Of a stretch of DNA of 64,000 nt, positions 25,159 to 33,204 are shown in pieces. A program made the position numbers and the translations under genes. Position 1 is the first letter of the stretch; the number at the start of each line of letters is the position of its first letter. Under the pieces are notes generated by a model. It had not been told where the DNA came from and searched no databases. It was given only the letters and a program-made list of their open reading frames with translations. The DNA comes from Bhargavaea changchunensis (GTDB lineage: Bacteria; Bacillota; Bacilli; Bacillales_A; Planococcaceae): assembly GCF_042665595.1 (NCBI RefSeq), contig NZ_JBHTCT010000011.1, forward strand, positions 1-64,000. The letters are read 5' to 3'.

Positions 25159-25932
25159 ATGGTAAGGAGAAAAACGAAGAGCATGTGGTATAGTCCGGCG
25201 GGGGCAGTTGCTGCCCTTCTGCTGATTGCGATCATATATTTTATAGCGGAAGATTTTTCCGGTGAAGGCGGACAGGATAGCTCGATGGAGACTGGCCAAC
25301 AGATTCCGGCAGATGCTCCTGCAGAGGGGCTGATTCCGGTAGAACTTGTCAGGACGATTGATGGAGACACGATCAAAATCCGGTACCGCGGAAAGGAACA
25401 GAATGTCAGGTATTTGCTCATTGATACGCCCGAGACGAATCATCCCCGTCTCGGGAAACAGCCGTTCGGTGATCAGGCGAAGGAACGGAACCGGGAGCTT
25501 CTCGCGGACGGCGCGGTCGCCATCGAGTTTGATATCGGACAGCGCACCGACAAGTACGGCCGCCTGCTTGCATACGTCTATATAAACGGGGAAAGCGTGC
25601 AGGAAAAGCTGTTGGAGGAAGGGCTCGCAAGGGTCGGATATGTCTATCCGCCGAGCACCCGGCATCTCGAACGTTTTGAACAGGCGGAAAAGAGGGCAAA
25701 GGATAAGGGAATCGGAATCTGGTCGATCGAGGACTATGCGACCGATCGGGGGTTTGATGCGGAGAAAGCGGAACAGACCGAAAAAGGCGGGCAAAAGACG
25801 GAACATGCAGGTCCGTTCGCCAATTGCAAAGAACTGCGTGCGGTTCATCCGAAAGGCGTGAAGAAGGGTCATCCGGCTTATTCAGAACAGCTCGATGGAG
25901 ACCGTGACGGCATGGCATGTGAAGCTTCATAG
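25159..25932 (+). CDS. Membrane-anchored or secreted thermonuclease with Excalibur domain
   Basis: A 257-aa protein with an N-terminal hydrophobic segment (about residues 13-30), then a staphylococcal-nuclease domain (about 55-195) and a C-terminal Excalibur calcium-binding domain ending DGDRDGMACE. SNase catalytic residues are visible: the calcium-site aspartates in DGDTIK and IDTPE, the catalytic glutamate in DTPE, and arginines in VRYLL and GRLLAY. It should cut DNA and RNA outside the cell, with Ca2+. It resembles B. subtilis YncB but is not named here. hutG starts 11 bases downstream. Confidence 0.9.
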   Translation: MVRRKTKSMWYSPAGAVAALLLIAIIYFIAEDFSGEGGQDSSMETGQQIPADAPAEGLIPVELVRTIDGDTIKIRYRGKEQNVRYLLIDTPETNHPRLGKQPFGDQAKERNRELLADGAVAIEFDIGQRTDKYGRLLAYVYINGESVQEKLLEEGLARVGYVYPPSTRHLERFEQAEKRAKDKGIGIWSIEDYATDRGFDAEKAEQTEKGGQKTEHAGPFANCKELRAVHPKGVKKGHPAYSEQLDGDRDGMACEAS

Positions 25933-25943
25933 GAGGGACGGAT

Positions 25944-26885
25944 ATGGAACTGGAGGATATATGGAAAGGAACAGTCGAGTCAACTGCTGACAAAAATAGG
26001 TTCAAGTATCATCAGATCGTGACCGGGCCTGATTTCGCGGAAAAAGCTGACATCGCACTGATCGGCTTCTGTTGTGATGAAGGGGTCCGCAGGAATAACG
26101 GACGGGCCGGAGCGGCCAAGGCGCCGGATGCGATTCGTGCGGCGTTGGCCAAGATGCCCTGGCACGGAAAAGAGGCTGCACTGTGTGATTACGGTAATGT
26201 ATCATGCCAGGATAATCGGCTGGAAGAGGCGCAGGACGAGCTGGCCGAAAAGGTGTCGGAGGCCTATGGCCAAGGATCTCACACCGTTATTCTTGGCGGG
26301 GGACACGAAACCCTTTACGGCCATTACTTAGGATTGAGACTTCATCTGGGGTCTGAGGCAAGCATCGGCATCCTGAACATTGATGCGCATTTTGATCTGC
26401 GCCCTTTTGACGTGGAGTCCTCATCCGGCACGATGTTCCGGCAGATTCTGGAGGAAGACCAGAATGCCGGTTATTTCGTCATCGGCATCCAGCGCTTTGG
26501 TAATTCGCGTTCCCTGTTTGAAGCGGCCGGCGAGTTTGATGTGGACTATCTGCCGGAGGAAACGGTCCGGCAGTCGGATCCCGCCCAGCTGTCCAGAAGA
26601 ATCCAGTCCTTTCTCGGCCAGTATGATGCGGTCATCGTGACACTTTGCATGGATGTGCTGGACATGGCAGCGGCACCTGGTGTCAGTGCACCTTCACCGT
26701 TTGGCCTGGAACCCGCATCCGTCAGGGCAATCATCCGCGCCTCCTGCTCTCACCCGGCTGTCCGGTCTTTCGATATCTCTGAAGTTAACCCTGATGTGGA
26801 TGAGGGGGGCAGGACAGTACGCCTCGCGGCGGCATTGACGAATGAAGCGATCCTTTCGTTCCTTGGCAGGGCACCCGAAATGTAA
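25944..26885 (+). CDS. hutG: Formimidoylglutamase HutG (arginase family)
   Basis: A 313-aa ureohydrolase-fold protein, best matched to formimidoylglutamases, which end histidine breakdown by splitting N-formimidoyl-glutamate. Manganese motifs are GGGHE and NIDAHFDLRP. In the third motif the usual SxDxD reads TLCMD, so a cysteine replaces the first aspartate; this may be normal in part of the HutG group. APGVSAPSP is a HutG-type signature. AGGAGGGAC precedes the ATG. No other hut gene is nearby, so the substrate call rests on sequence alone. Confidence 0.75.
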   Translation: MELEDIWKGTVESTADKNRFKYHQIVTGPDFAEKADIALIGFCCDEGVRRNNGRAGAAKAPDAIRAALAKMPWHGKEAALCDYGNVSCQDNRLEEAQDELAEKVSEAYGQGSHTVILGGGHETLYGHYLGLRLHLGSEASIGILNIDAHFDLRPFDVESSSGTMFRQILEEDQNAGYFVIGIQRFGNSRSLFEAAGEFDVDYLPEETVRQSDPAQLSRRIQSFLGQYDAVIVTLCMDVLDMAAAPGVSAPSPFGLEPASVRAIIRASCSHPAVRSFDISEVNPDVDEGGRTVRLAAALTNEAILSFLGRAPEM

Positions 26886-26889
26886 AATG

Positions 26890-26930
26890 ACCGGACCGGA
26901 AAACATTGACGTTTTCCGGTCCGGTTTCTT
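26890..26930 (+). terminator. Terminator of hutG
   Basis: ACCGGACCGGAAAAC and GTTTTCCGGTCCGGT form a perfect 15-base stem, followed by TTCTTTATT. Confidence 0.9.
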
Positions 26931-26933
26931 TAT

Positions 26934-27482
26934 TCAGGATGTCCGGCCGCTTCCCGGGCCGAACCGTTCGTTATAATCGGTCACATCCCGTAGAGCCCGT
27001 TCTTCCGCAGGGATCCGGACGGACAGCATCCAGGCGTTCAGGGCCATGAAAATCACGGCTGTAAGATAGGCCTGGAAGATGAGCGGCAAGACGAGAAGTT
27101 CGGTGGTGACGATGACATAGTTCGGGTGGCGGAGCCACTTGTATGGTCCGCGCTTCACCACATTGGCACCCGGCAGGATGATGATCTTCGTGTTCCAGAA
27201 TTCTCCGAGAGATGCGAGGCACCAGACCCGCATTACTTGCATGGCGAGGAATACGGCAAGAAGCACCGGCCAGAGGGTGGACAAGGGACGGTCTGTCAGG
27301 AGAACTTCCGCAAGCAGGAAGATGAAGAACCCTGAATGCATGGCGACCATATACGGATAATGGGAGGCGCCTGCCTCGAATGCCCCGCGGCTTTTCAATT
27401 TCTGTTCATTGCGCTTCGCAACTCGGAGTTCGACAAGGCGCTGAATGATGACCAGCCCGATCAGAATCCAAAAAAGCATCAT
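26934..27482 (-). CDS. bpsB: Isoprenylcysteine carboxyl methyltransferase-family protein BpsB
   Basis: A 182-aa membrane protein of the ICMT/phospholipid methyltransferase family with four to five hydrophobic segments. The family motif GPYKWLRHPNYVIV and the late EERALRD segment are present. It lies nine bases after the type III polyketide synthase gene. In B. subtilis the paired BpsB methylates alkylpyrones made by BpsA, so the same is inferred. AGGAGG precedes the two tandem ATGs. Confidence 0.87.
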   Translation of the reverse strand: MMLFWILIGLVIIQRLVELRVAKRNEQKLKSRGAFEAGASHYPYMVAMHSGFFIFLLAEVLLTDRPLSTLWPVLLAVFLAMQVMRVWCLASLGEFWNTKIIILPGANVVKRGPYKWLRHPNYVIVTTELLVLPLIFQAYLTAVIFMALNAWMLSVRIPAEERALRDVTDYNERFGPGSGRTS

Positions 27483-27491
27483 GCGGCCTCC

Positions 27492-28571
27492 TTACTGCCA
27501 TTCCAGAAGAAGCAGTTCTCCCGAAAATCCCGGTCCGAGGGCTGCCATAAGCCCTTTTTCGCCGGCTGCCTGCTGCTTCTTCATAAACTGCTCCAGCACG
27601 AACAGCACCGTCGGGGAAGACATGTTGCCATATTTCCGGAGCACCTGCCTGGAGACTTCGGTCATGCCGGGCTCAAATCCGAGTGCTTCCTCATAAGCCA
27701 GCAGCACCTTTTTACCCCCGGGATGTGCCACGAAATGCCGGATATCAGACTGTGAGACCCCCTGATTCCCGAGGAATTCATGGACAAACGGACCGAGCCA
27801 TTCGGTGATGACGGATGGAATGCTTTTTGAAAAGATCACGTGGAGGCCCGTGTCATCCACGTCCCAGCCCATGACGTCTTCGGAATCCGGCATCAGTTTT
27901 GACAGCGTGGAGCGGATGGACGGGACAGTCCCTTGTGAGCGGTGGGCCACTTTGTCTCCGGCCACAACCGCACAGGCCACTCCGTCTGCGAAGAGGGAGG
28001 CACCGACCAGATTGCTTTTCGTATAATCTTCCGCCTGGAAGGTGAGGCTGCATAATTCCACGCATAGCACCAGCACGCGGTGATCCGGGTGGGCGAGGCA
28101 GTAGTCGAATGCCCGGCTCATCCCGGAGGCTCCTCCCGCACAGCCGAGCCCCCAGACAGGAATCCGCTTGACGTCATCCCGGAAAGGAAGATGGTTCATG
28201 ATGCGTGCTTCGATGCTTGGTGTCGAGATGCCGCTGCTCGATATGTAGAAGATCGCATCGATCTCTTCATAACTGATAGGCTCCCCGAGCAGTTCGCGAT
28301 TTTGCAGGCAGCCTGTAATCGCCTCGGAACCCAGGTGTATGGCGTGTTCGATGTACAGATTGTTGCGCTCCCCGAACGGGTGGGATTTCCCATACCAGTC
28401 AAGCGGCATGGCAATATAGCGGGTGTCGATGTCGCCGTTGTCAAAAACCCGCAGGAGCCGTTCCGTATCCCTGAACTTTCCGCTGAACAGCTGTTTGGTC
28501 AGGCCGGCTGCATCACTCTGGCCGATTTCATGGTCGGGAGTGAGTGTATAGATCGATTCAATGACAGGCAT
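27492..28571 (-). CDS. bpsA: Type III polyketide synthase BpsA
   Basis: A 359-aa chalcone-synthase-like enzyme that extends long-chain acyl-CoA with malonyl-CoA to alkylpyrones. The catalytic triad is visible: cysteine in GLGCAGG, histidine in FVAHPGGKKV and asparagine in YGNMSSPT. AGGAGG six bases before the ATG at 28571 fixes the start; seven more codons upstream overlap the ribosome site. It forms an operon with bpsB. The lipid products are thought to sit in the membrane; their role is not settled. Confidence 0.92.
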   Translation of the reverse strand: MPVIESIYTLTPDHEIGQSDAAGLTKQLFSGKFRDTERLLRVFDNGDIDTRYIAMPLDWYGKSHPFGERNNLYIEHAIHLGSEAITGCLQNRELLGEPISYEEIDAIFYISSSGISTPSIEARIMNHLPFRDDVKRIPVWGLGCAGGASGMSRAFDYCLAHPDHRVLVLCVELCSLTFQAEDYTKSNLVGASLFADGVACAVVAGDKVAHRSQGTVPSIRSTLSKLMPDSEDVMGWDVDDTGLHVIFSKSIPSVITEWLGPFVHEFLGNQGVSQSDIRHFVAHPGGKKVLLAYEEALGFEPGMTEVSRQVLRKYGNMSSPTVLFVLEQFMKKQQAAGEKGLMAALGPGFSGELLLLEWQ

Positions 28572-28645
28572 TCCGTTTCCTCCTCGATTCATCTTCCATC
28601 TCTATACCCTTGTCCTCCCAAGATATGCGGCAGGGATGCGGTCTA

Positions 28646-29233
28646 TCAGTCCATCAAAGTGGGTTCAGTGAATTCCTTTTTCTTCTCGAAAGCGACAAGA
28701 AACGGGGGATGGCCTTTCTGATTGATCAGCTCATACCGGGCCACGTCGACTTCTGCTTCCCGCAGCCGGCGGGCGTAGGAAAGAAGCGCGTCGCGCTCCC
28801 GGTCGCCGCCTTCGTGGCCGTCGTACACACAAACCGTGATCAGGCCGCCTTTTTTCAGCAGTCCGAGAAGGACGTGGACCGCCCTGACCGTCGTTTCCGG
28901 ACGGGTGATCACCGTGCGGTCTCCTGCATTCGGAAGAAACCCGAGATTGAACATCGCGCCGCCGACCGGGCCTTCGACATAGTCCGACACCCGGTCATGG
29001 CTGTCCAGGATCAGTTCTGCGCGGTCCGCCAGATTCCCGAGGCGGACCCGTGTCGAATCGAGTGCATCCTGCTGGATATCAAATGCAAGAACACGTCCCT
29101 CAGGACCGGCCAGTTCTGCCAGAAACAAAGTGTCATGGCCGTTTCCCGCAGTTGCATCCACGGCTGTCTCTCCGGGCCGGATAGTCCGTTCCATCAGTTT
29201 CCTCGCATGCGCGAGTGTGCGTCCGAGTTCCAT
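28646..29233 (-). CDS. mnmM: tRNA mnm5-uridine methyltransferase MnmM (YtqB)
   Basis: A 195-aa class I methyltransferase of the rRNA-methylase-like family that includes B. subtilis YtqB, recently assigned as MnmM, which methylates 5-aminomethyluridine at tRNA position 34. The SAM-binding motif is VDATAGNGHDT, followed by LAFDIQ, NLGFLP and the GLITVCVYDGHEGG segment. GGAGGAGA precedes the ATG. It lies upstream of bpsAB, 74 bases away, with no terminator seen between them. Confidence 0.88.
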   Translation of the reverse strand: MELGRTLAHARKLMERTIRPGETAVDATAGNGHDTLFLAELAGPEGRVLAFDIQQDALDSTRVRLGNLADRAELILDSHDRVSDYVEGPVGGAMFNLGFLPNAGDRTVITRPETTVRAVHVLLGLLKKGGLITVCVYDGHEGGDRERDALLSYARRLREAEVDVARYELINQKGHPPFLVAFEKKKEFTEPTLMD

Positions 29234-29337
29234 AAAATCATCTCTCCTCCAATGTCTGGTTCCTCTATCGTATCACCGCAGAAGGCAGGGCTCCATTGCG
29301 CAATAGATTGACAATGTTCGGACATAGGGCGTCCGTA

Positions 29338-29366
29338 TTGAAATACCGCTTTGTCGGGAATACAAT
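29338..29366 (+). promoter_or_regulatory. SigA promoter of the MFS transporter gene
   Basis: TTGAAA (29338-29343), a 17-base spacer and TACAAT (29361-29366). A second TTGACA at 29308 lacks a -10. Confidence 0.72.
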
Positions 29367-29402
29367 CATTGAGATGAAATTGAAATAACAGGAGGTGGGG
29401 AC

Positions 29403-30596
29403 ATGCCAAGAAGCGTCTGGCTGCTCGTCATCGGAATGTTCGTCAACACTGTCGGCAACTCGTTTATCTGGCCGCTCAACACCATCTATCTGCACGACCA
29501 TCTCGGGAAGTCGCTGTCCGTCGCGGGGCTTGTCCTCATGGCCAACTCCGCAACGGGCATCGTCGGAAATATGCTCGGCGGCTTTCTTTTTGACCGTATC
29601 GGCGGGTATCGTTCCGTGCTGTCCGGTATTCTGATCTCGCTTGTTGCACTGGTAGGCCTCGTCTTTTATCACGACTGGCCGCATTATGTCTGGCTTCTCG
29701 CATTGCTTGGTTTCGGGGGAGGCATTGTCTTCCCGAGTATGTATGCCATGGTCGGCACCGCCTGGCCAGAGGGCGGGCGGAAAGCATTTAATTCGATCTA
29801 CCTTGCAAACAACGCAGGCGTCGCGATCGGTCCGGCACTGGCGGGACTTGTCGCTTCCTATAATATCGAATACATCTTTGTCGCCAACACCGTGATGTAT
29901 GTTCTTTTCCTTCTGATTGCGGCTATTGCCTACAGAGGCTTCAAGATTGATCCTGCGACACACACTTCGGTCATCAAGGAAAAGCGGACGATCCGCGAAA
30001 AGGCGCCGCTCTACTCCCTGACGATCATGCTGTCCGGGTTCTTCCTGACATGGCTGGTGTATTCGCAGTGGACGACCACGCTGTCGACCCATGCCATCGA
30101 CATCGGCATTTCGCTCGGTGAGTACAGCCTGCTCTGGACAATCAATGGTGCACTCATCGTTCTCGGCCAGCCGCTGATCCGTCCGATCATCAAGCGTTTC
30201 GAGGACAGGCTGAAAGTCCAGATGCTGATCGGCATCATCATTTTCACCGCATCTTTTGTCGTCGTGGGCTTCGCAGAGTCATTTGCCATGTTCGTGACAT
30301 CCATGGTCATCCTCACTTTTGGAGAGATGTTTGTCTGGCCGGTCATCCCGACGATCGCCAACTCACTGGCACCGCCGGGACGCGAAGGCTTTTACCAGGG
30401 AATTGTGAATAGTGTCTCGACGGGAGGCCGCATGGTCGGGCCGGTCGTCGGCGGCGTCCTGGTCGATCTGTACGGAACGCATGTCATGCTCATCATCCTG
30501 ACCGCCATCCTCAGCTTCGCCATCCTGACGAGTCTTTTCTATGATATTCCCCTGAAAAGGGAAGCGGCCAGACAGTCGGTCACGCATCGGCCATAA
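29403..30596 (+). CDS. Major facilitator superfamily transporter (YttB-like)
   Basis: A 397-aa protein with 12 predicted membrane segments. The MFS motif A is seen as GGFLFDRIGGYRS between segments 2 and 3. A central hydrophilic loop (about residues 185-205) divides the two halves. It looks like a drug:H+ antiporter (DHA1-type) and resembles B. subtilis YttB, but the substrate cannot be told from sequence. AGGAGGTG precedes the ATG and a clear promoter lies upstream, divergent from mnmM. Confidence 0.85.
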   Translation: MPRSVWLLVIGMFVNTVGNSFIWPLNTIYLHDHLGKSLSVAGLVLMANSATGIVGNMLGGFLFDRIGGYRSVLSGILISLVALVGLVFYHDWPHYVWLLALLGFGGGIVFPSMYAMVGTAWPEGGRKAFNSIYLANNAGVAIGPALAGLVASYNIEYIFVANTVMYVLFLLIAAIAYRGFKIDPATHTSVIKEKRTIREKAPLYSLTIMLSGFFLTWLVYSQWTTTLSTHAIDIGISLGEYSLLWTINGALIVLGQPLIRPIIKRFEDRLKVQMLIGIIIFTASFVVVGFAESFAMFVTSMVILTFGEMFVWPVIPTIANSLAPPGREGFYQGIVNSVSTGGRMVGPVVGGVLVDLYGTHVMLIILTAILSFAILTSLFYDIPLKREAARQSVTHRP

Positions 30597-30678
30597 ATTA
30601 TCTCAGCCCGTCAGCCTGCTGCTGCCGGGCTTTTTGATGTTCGCATGGTAGGGTTCCGACCGAAAAGTTCCGATTCCA

Positions 30679-30707
30679 TTGCAACATTAGCAGTGTTCTG
30701 ATTAAAT
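30679..30707 (+). promoter_or_regulatory. Promoter of scoAB
   Basis: TTGCAA (30679-30684), a 17-base spacer and TTAAAT (30702-30707). The -10 lies inside the palindrome described next. Confidence 0.6.
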
Positions 30708-30731
30708 GAAATTAGCAACGCTTTCATTTAA
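30702..30731. promoter_or_regulatory. Perfect palindrome at the sco promoter (candidate operator)
   Basis: TTAAATGAAA (30702-30711) and TTTCATTTAA (30722-30731) are perfect 10-base arms around TTAGCAACGC. The left arm contains the -10. The centre and right arm (AACGCTTTCA) also match half of a catabolite-responsive element. A repressor of the TetR/GntR type or CcpA could act here. Confidence 0.6.
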
Positions 30732-30752
30732 AGAGGACCGGAGGGGGATTTT

Positions 30753-31439
30753 ATGAAACAGATCTATAACCGGGCGGCCGAGGCTGTCGCGGATATCAAG
30801 GACGGATCCACGCTCATGGTCGGCGGCTTCGGCCTGGTCGGGATTCCGGAACAGCTGATCCTTGCGCTTGCTGACAGCGGCGTCAAGGACCTGACTGTCA
30901 TTTCCAACAACTGCGGAATCGATGATTGGGGTCTCGGCCTGCTGCTGAATAACCGGCAGATCAAGAAGATGATCGGCTCTTACGTGGGCGAAAACAAGGA
31001 GTTCGAGCGCCAGGTGCTCAGCGGCGAGCTCGAAGTTGAACTGACGCCACAAGGGACGCTTGCAGAAAAGATCCGTGCAGGCGGAGCAGGCATCCCTGCT
31101 TTCTTCACACCTGCGGGAGTCGGTACGCCGATCGCGGAAGGCAAAGAGACCAGGACCTTCAACGGAAAAGAATATGTTCTTGAAGAAGCGCTGACGGCGG
31201 ATTTCGCACTTGTGCGGGCAGCCAAGGCGGATAAACTCGGAAACCTGATCTACAACAAGACCGCCCAAAACTTCAACCCGATGATGGCTGCGGCCGGCCA
31301 AGTGACGATCGCCGAAGCGGAAGAAATCGTGGATGCGGGTGAACTGGATCCGGCAACGGTCCATACGCCTAGCATCTATGTGCAGCGGCTGATCCAGGCA
31401 GAGCAGGAAAAACGCATCGAGCGGCTCACAACCCGCTGA
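30753..31439 (+). CDS. scoA: Succinyl-CoA:3-ketoacid CoA-transferase subunit A
   Basis: A 228-aa family I CoA-transferase alpha subunit. MVGGFGLVGIPEQL near the start and NCGIDDWGLG are family signatures. With ScoB it transfers CoA from succinyl-CoA to acetoacetate, allowing ketone bodies to be used. GGAGGGGG precedes the ATG. scoB follows 18 bases later and the pair ends at a terminator. Confidence 0.93.
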   Translation: MKQIYNRAAEAVADIKDGSTLMVGGFGLVGIPEQLILALADSGVKDLTVISNNCGIDDWGLGLLLNNRQIKKMIGSYVGENKEFERQVLSGELEVELTPQGTLAEKIRAGGAGIPAFFTPAGVGTPIAEGKETRTFNGKEYVLEEALTADFALVRAAKADKLGNLIYNKTAQNFNPMMAAAGQVTIAEAEEIVDAGELDPATVHTPSIYVQRLIQAEQEKRIERLTTR

Positions 31440-31457
31440 CGGAAAGGGGAGAACGAG

Positions 31458-32114
31458 ATGGATAAAGCACTGATGAGGGAGCGCATTGCACGACGCGCCG
31501 AAAAGGAGATCCACGACGGGGACTACGTCAACCTCGGCATCGGCATGCCGACGCTCGTGGCGAACTATATATCCGACAATAAGACGGTCATTCTCCAGTC
31601 TGAGAACGGACTGCTCGGAATCGGTCCGTACCCGGAAAAAGACAAAGTAGACCCGGATCTTATCAACGCCGGGAAGGAAACCGTGACCGCGATTGATGGA
31701 GCGGCTTACTTCGACAGCGCGGAGTCGTTCGCAATGATCCGCGGAGGGCACGTCGACGTCGCCATCCTCGGCGGCATGGAAGTTTCGGAAAATGGGGACC
31801 TCGCAAACTGGATGATTCCCGGAAAGATGATCAAAGGGATGGGCGGCGCGATGGACCTGGTTCACGGCGCCAAGAAAATCATCGTGATCATGGAGCACGC
31901 CGCCAAGGACGGTTCCGCGAAGATCAAGAAAGAATGCTCGCTGCCGCTTACCGGCAAAGGAGTCGTCGATATGATCATCACCGAGAGGTGTGTGATCGAG
32001 GTGACAACGGAGGGACTCAAGCTGAAGGAAGTGTTTGAAGGCTTCACGGTCGACGACATCCTCGCCTCCACCGAAGCGGAGCTCGACATCAGCGAAGTAA
32101 ACCAAAAAGCATAA
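31458..32114 (+). CDS. scoB: Succinyl-CoA:3-ketoacid CoA-transferase subunit B
   Basis: A 218-aa family I CoA-transferase beta subunit. It has the catalytic glutamate in QSENGLLGIGPYP, and YVNLGIGMPTL and GGHVDVAILGGMEV typical of the family. GGGGAG precedes the ATG. It forms the active complex with ScoA from the gene just upstream. Confidence 0.94.
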   Translation: MDKALMRERIARRAEKEIHDGDYVNLGIGMPTLVANYISDNKTVILQSENGLLGIGPYPEKDKVDPDLINAGKETVTAIDGAAYFDSAESFAMIRGGHVDVAILGGMEVSENGDLANWMIPGKMIKGMGGAMDLVHGAKKIIVIMEHAAKDGSAKIKKECSLPLTGKGVVDMIITERCVIEVTTEGLKLKEVFEGFTVDDILASTEAELDISEVNQKA

Positions 32115-32117
32115 AAG

Positions 32118-32148
32118 AAGCCGGAAAAGGAGACTTTTCCGGCTTTTG
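32118..32148 (+). terminator. Terminator of scoAB
   Basis: AAGCCGGAAAAG and CTTTTCCGGCTT form a perfect stem around GAGA, followed by TTTTG. Confidence 0.85.
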
Positions 32149-32171
32149 TCTTCGAAAGGGGTGGAAAACTC

Positions 32172-33119
32172 GTGCATGACATCAAGTTGCTGGAAGATAT
32201 GAAGCAGACTGTCGGTCAGCTGCTGTTCGAGAAGGAACAAGAGACGGAGCTGATGCTGACCGCACTTGTGGCAGGGGGACATGTGTTGCTTGAAGATGTG
32301 CCGGGCACCGGGAAAACCTTGCTCGCCAAGACGATGGCCGCGGTCATTGATGCCGAATTCAGCCGGATCCAGTTCACGCCGGATGTCCTTCCGGGTGATG
32401 TCACCGGCATCCGGTTCTTTAATATGAAAACACAGGAGTTCGAATATCGGGATGGGCCAGTCATGACAAACATTCTGCTGGCCGATGAGATCAACCGGGC
32501 GACCCCCCGGACCCAGTCAAGCCTTCTTGAGGCCATGGAAGAGGGACAGGCGACCGTCGACGGGGAAACACACCGGCTTCCGGAACTGTTCTTCGTCATC
32601 GCGACACAGAACCCGATTGAGTCCGCACAGGGAACGTTCGATCTGCCGGAAGCTCAAATGGACCGGTTCCTCATGAGAATTCGGCCGGGCTATCCTTCGG
32701 AAGAAGGAGAGCGGGCGATGATCCGCACCTATATGCACGGCAGGCCGGCAGTGGCAGAGCGGAAAACGACAGTCGGGAATATACTGGAAATCCGGAAACA
32801 GGCCCTGCAGGTTGCAGTCAATGAAGCAGTGGAAAACTATCTGCTCGCAGTGGTCCGGTCAACGCGGGAGCACATGGATATCGAAACAGGAGCGAGCCCG
32901 AGAGGGACAATCGCTCTCATGAGGGCAGTGCAGGCACGGGCATTCCTCAGGGGCCGGAACTATGCCGTACCGGATGACGTACGCGCGCTTGCGGTCCCCG
33001 TGCTTGCCCACCGCATCGTGCTGTCTGTAGAGGCATCGATGAGAAAGACAGCCGATGAGACCATGGAAGAACTGCTGGACAGGATAGAGGTACCGGTGGA
33101 GGAGGTACCGCCGCAATGA
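32172..33119 (+). CDS. MoxR-family AAA+ ATPase
   Basis: A 315-aa AAA+ ATPase. Walker A is DVPGTGKT, Walker B LLADEINR, sensor 1 ATQNPIE and sensor 2 ASPRGTIAL. MoxR proteins act as chaperones that fit cofactors or remodel partner complexes. It starts with GTG. The next genes encode DUF58 and membrane proteins, the classic MoxR gene set (yeaC-yeaD-yebA in B. subtilis). An 85-base gap with no clear feature separates it from the DUF58 gene. Confidence 0.92.
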   Translation: MHDIKLLEDMKQTVGQLLFEKEQETELMLTALVAGGHVLLEDVPGTGKTLLAKTMAAVIDAEFSRIQFTPDVLPGDVTGIRFFNMKTQEFEYRDGPVMTNILLADEINRATPRTQSSLLEAMEEGQATVDGETHRLPELFFVIATQNPIESAQGTFDLPEAQMDRFLMRIRPGYPSEEGERAMIRTYMHGRPAVAERKTTVGNILEIRKQALQVAVNEAVENYLLAVVRSTREHMDIETGASPRGTIALMRAVQARAFLRGRNYAVPDDVRALAVPVLAHRIVLSVEASMRKTADETMEELLDRIEVPVEEVPPQ

Positions 33120-33204
33120 TGACCGGTGCATTTTTGAGTGCAATATTGGCACAAGCGGTTCCCGTTCCGGAATCCGGTGCCCGGCCTTCCGGGGGGAGAG
33201 ACCG

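Noticed and set aside
29296..29336. TTGACA at 29308 as promoter of the MFS gene
   Set aside because: No acceptable -10 follows at 16-18 bases; TTGAAA-N17-TACAAT just downstream is far better.
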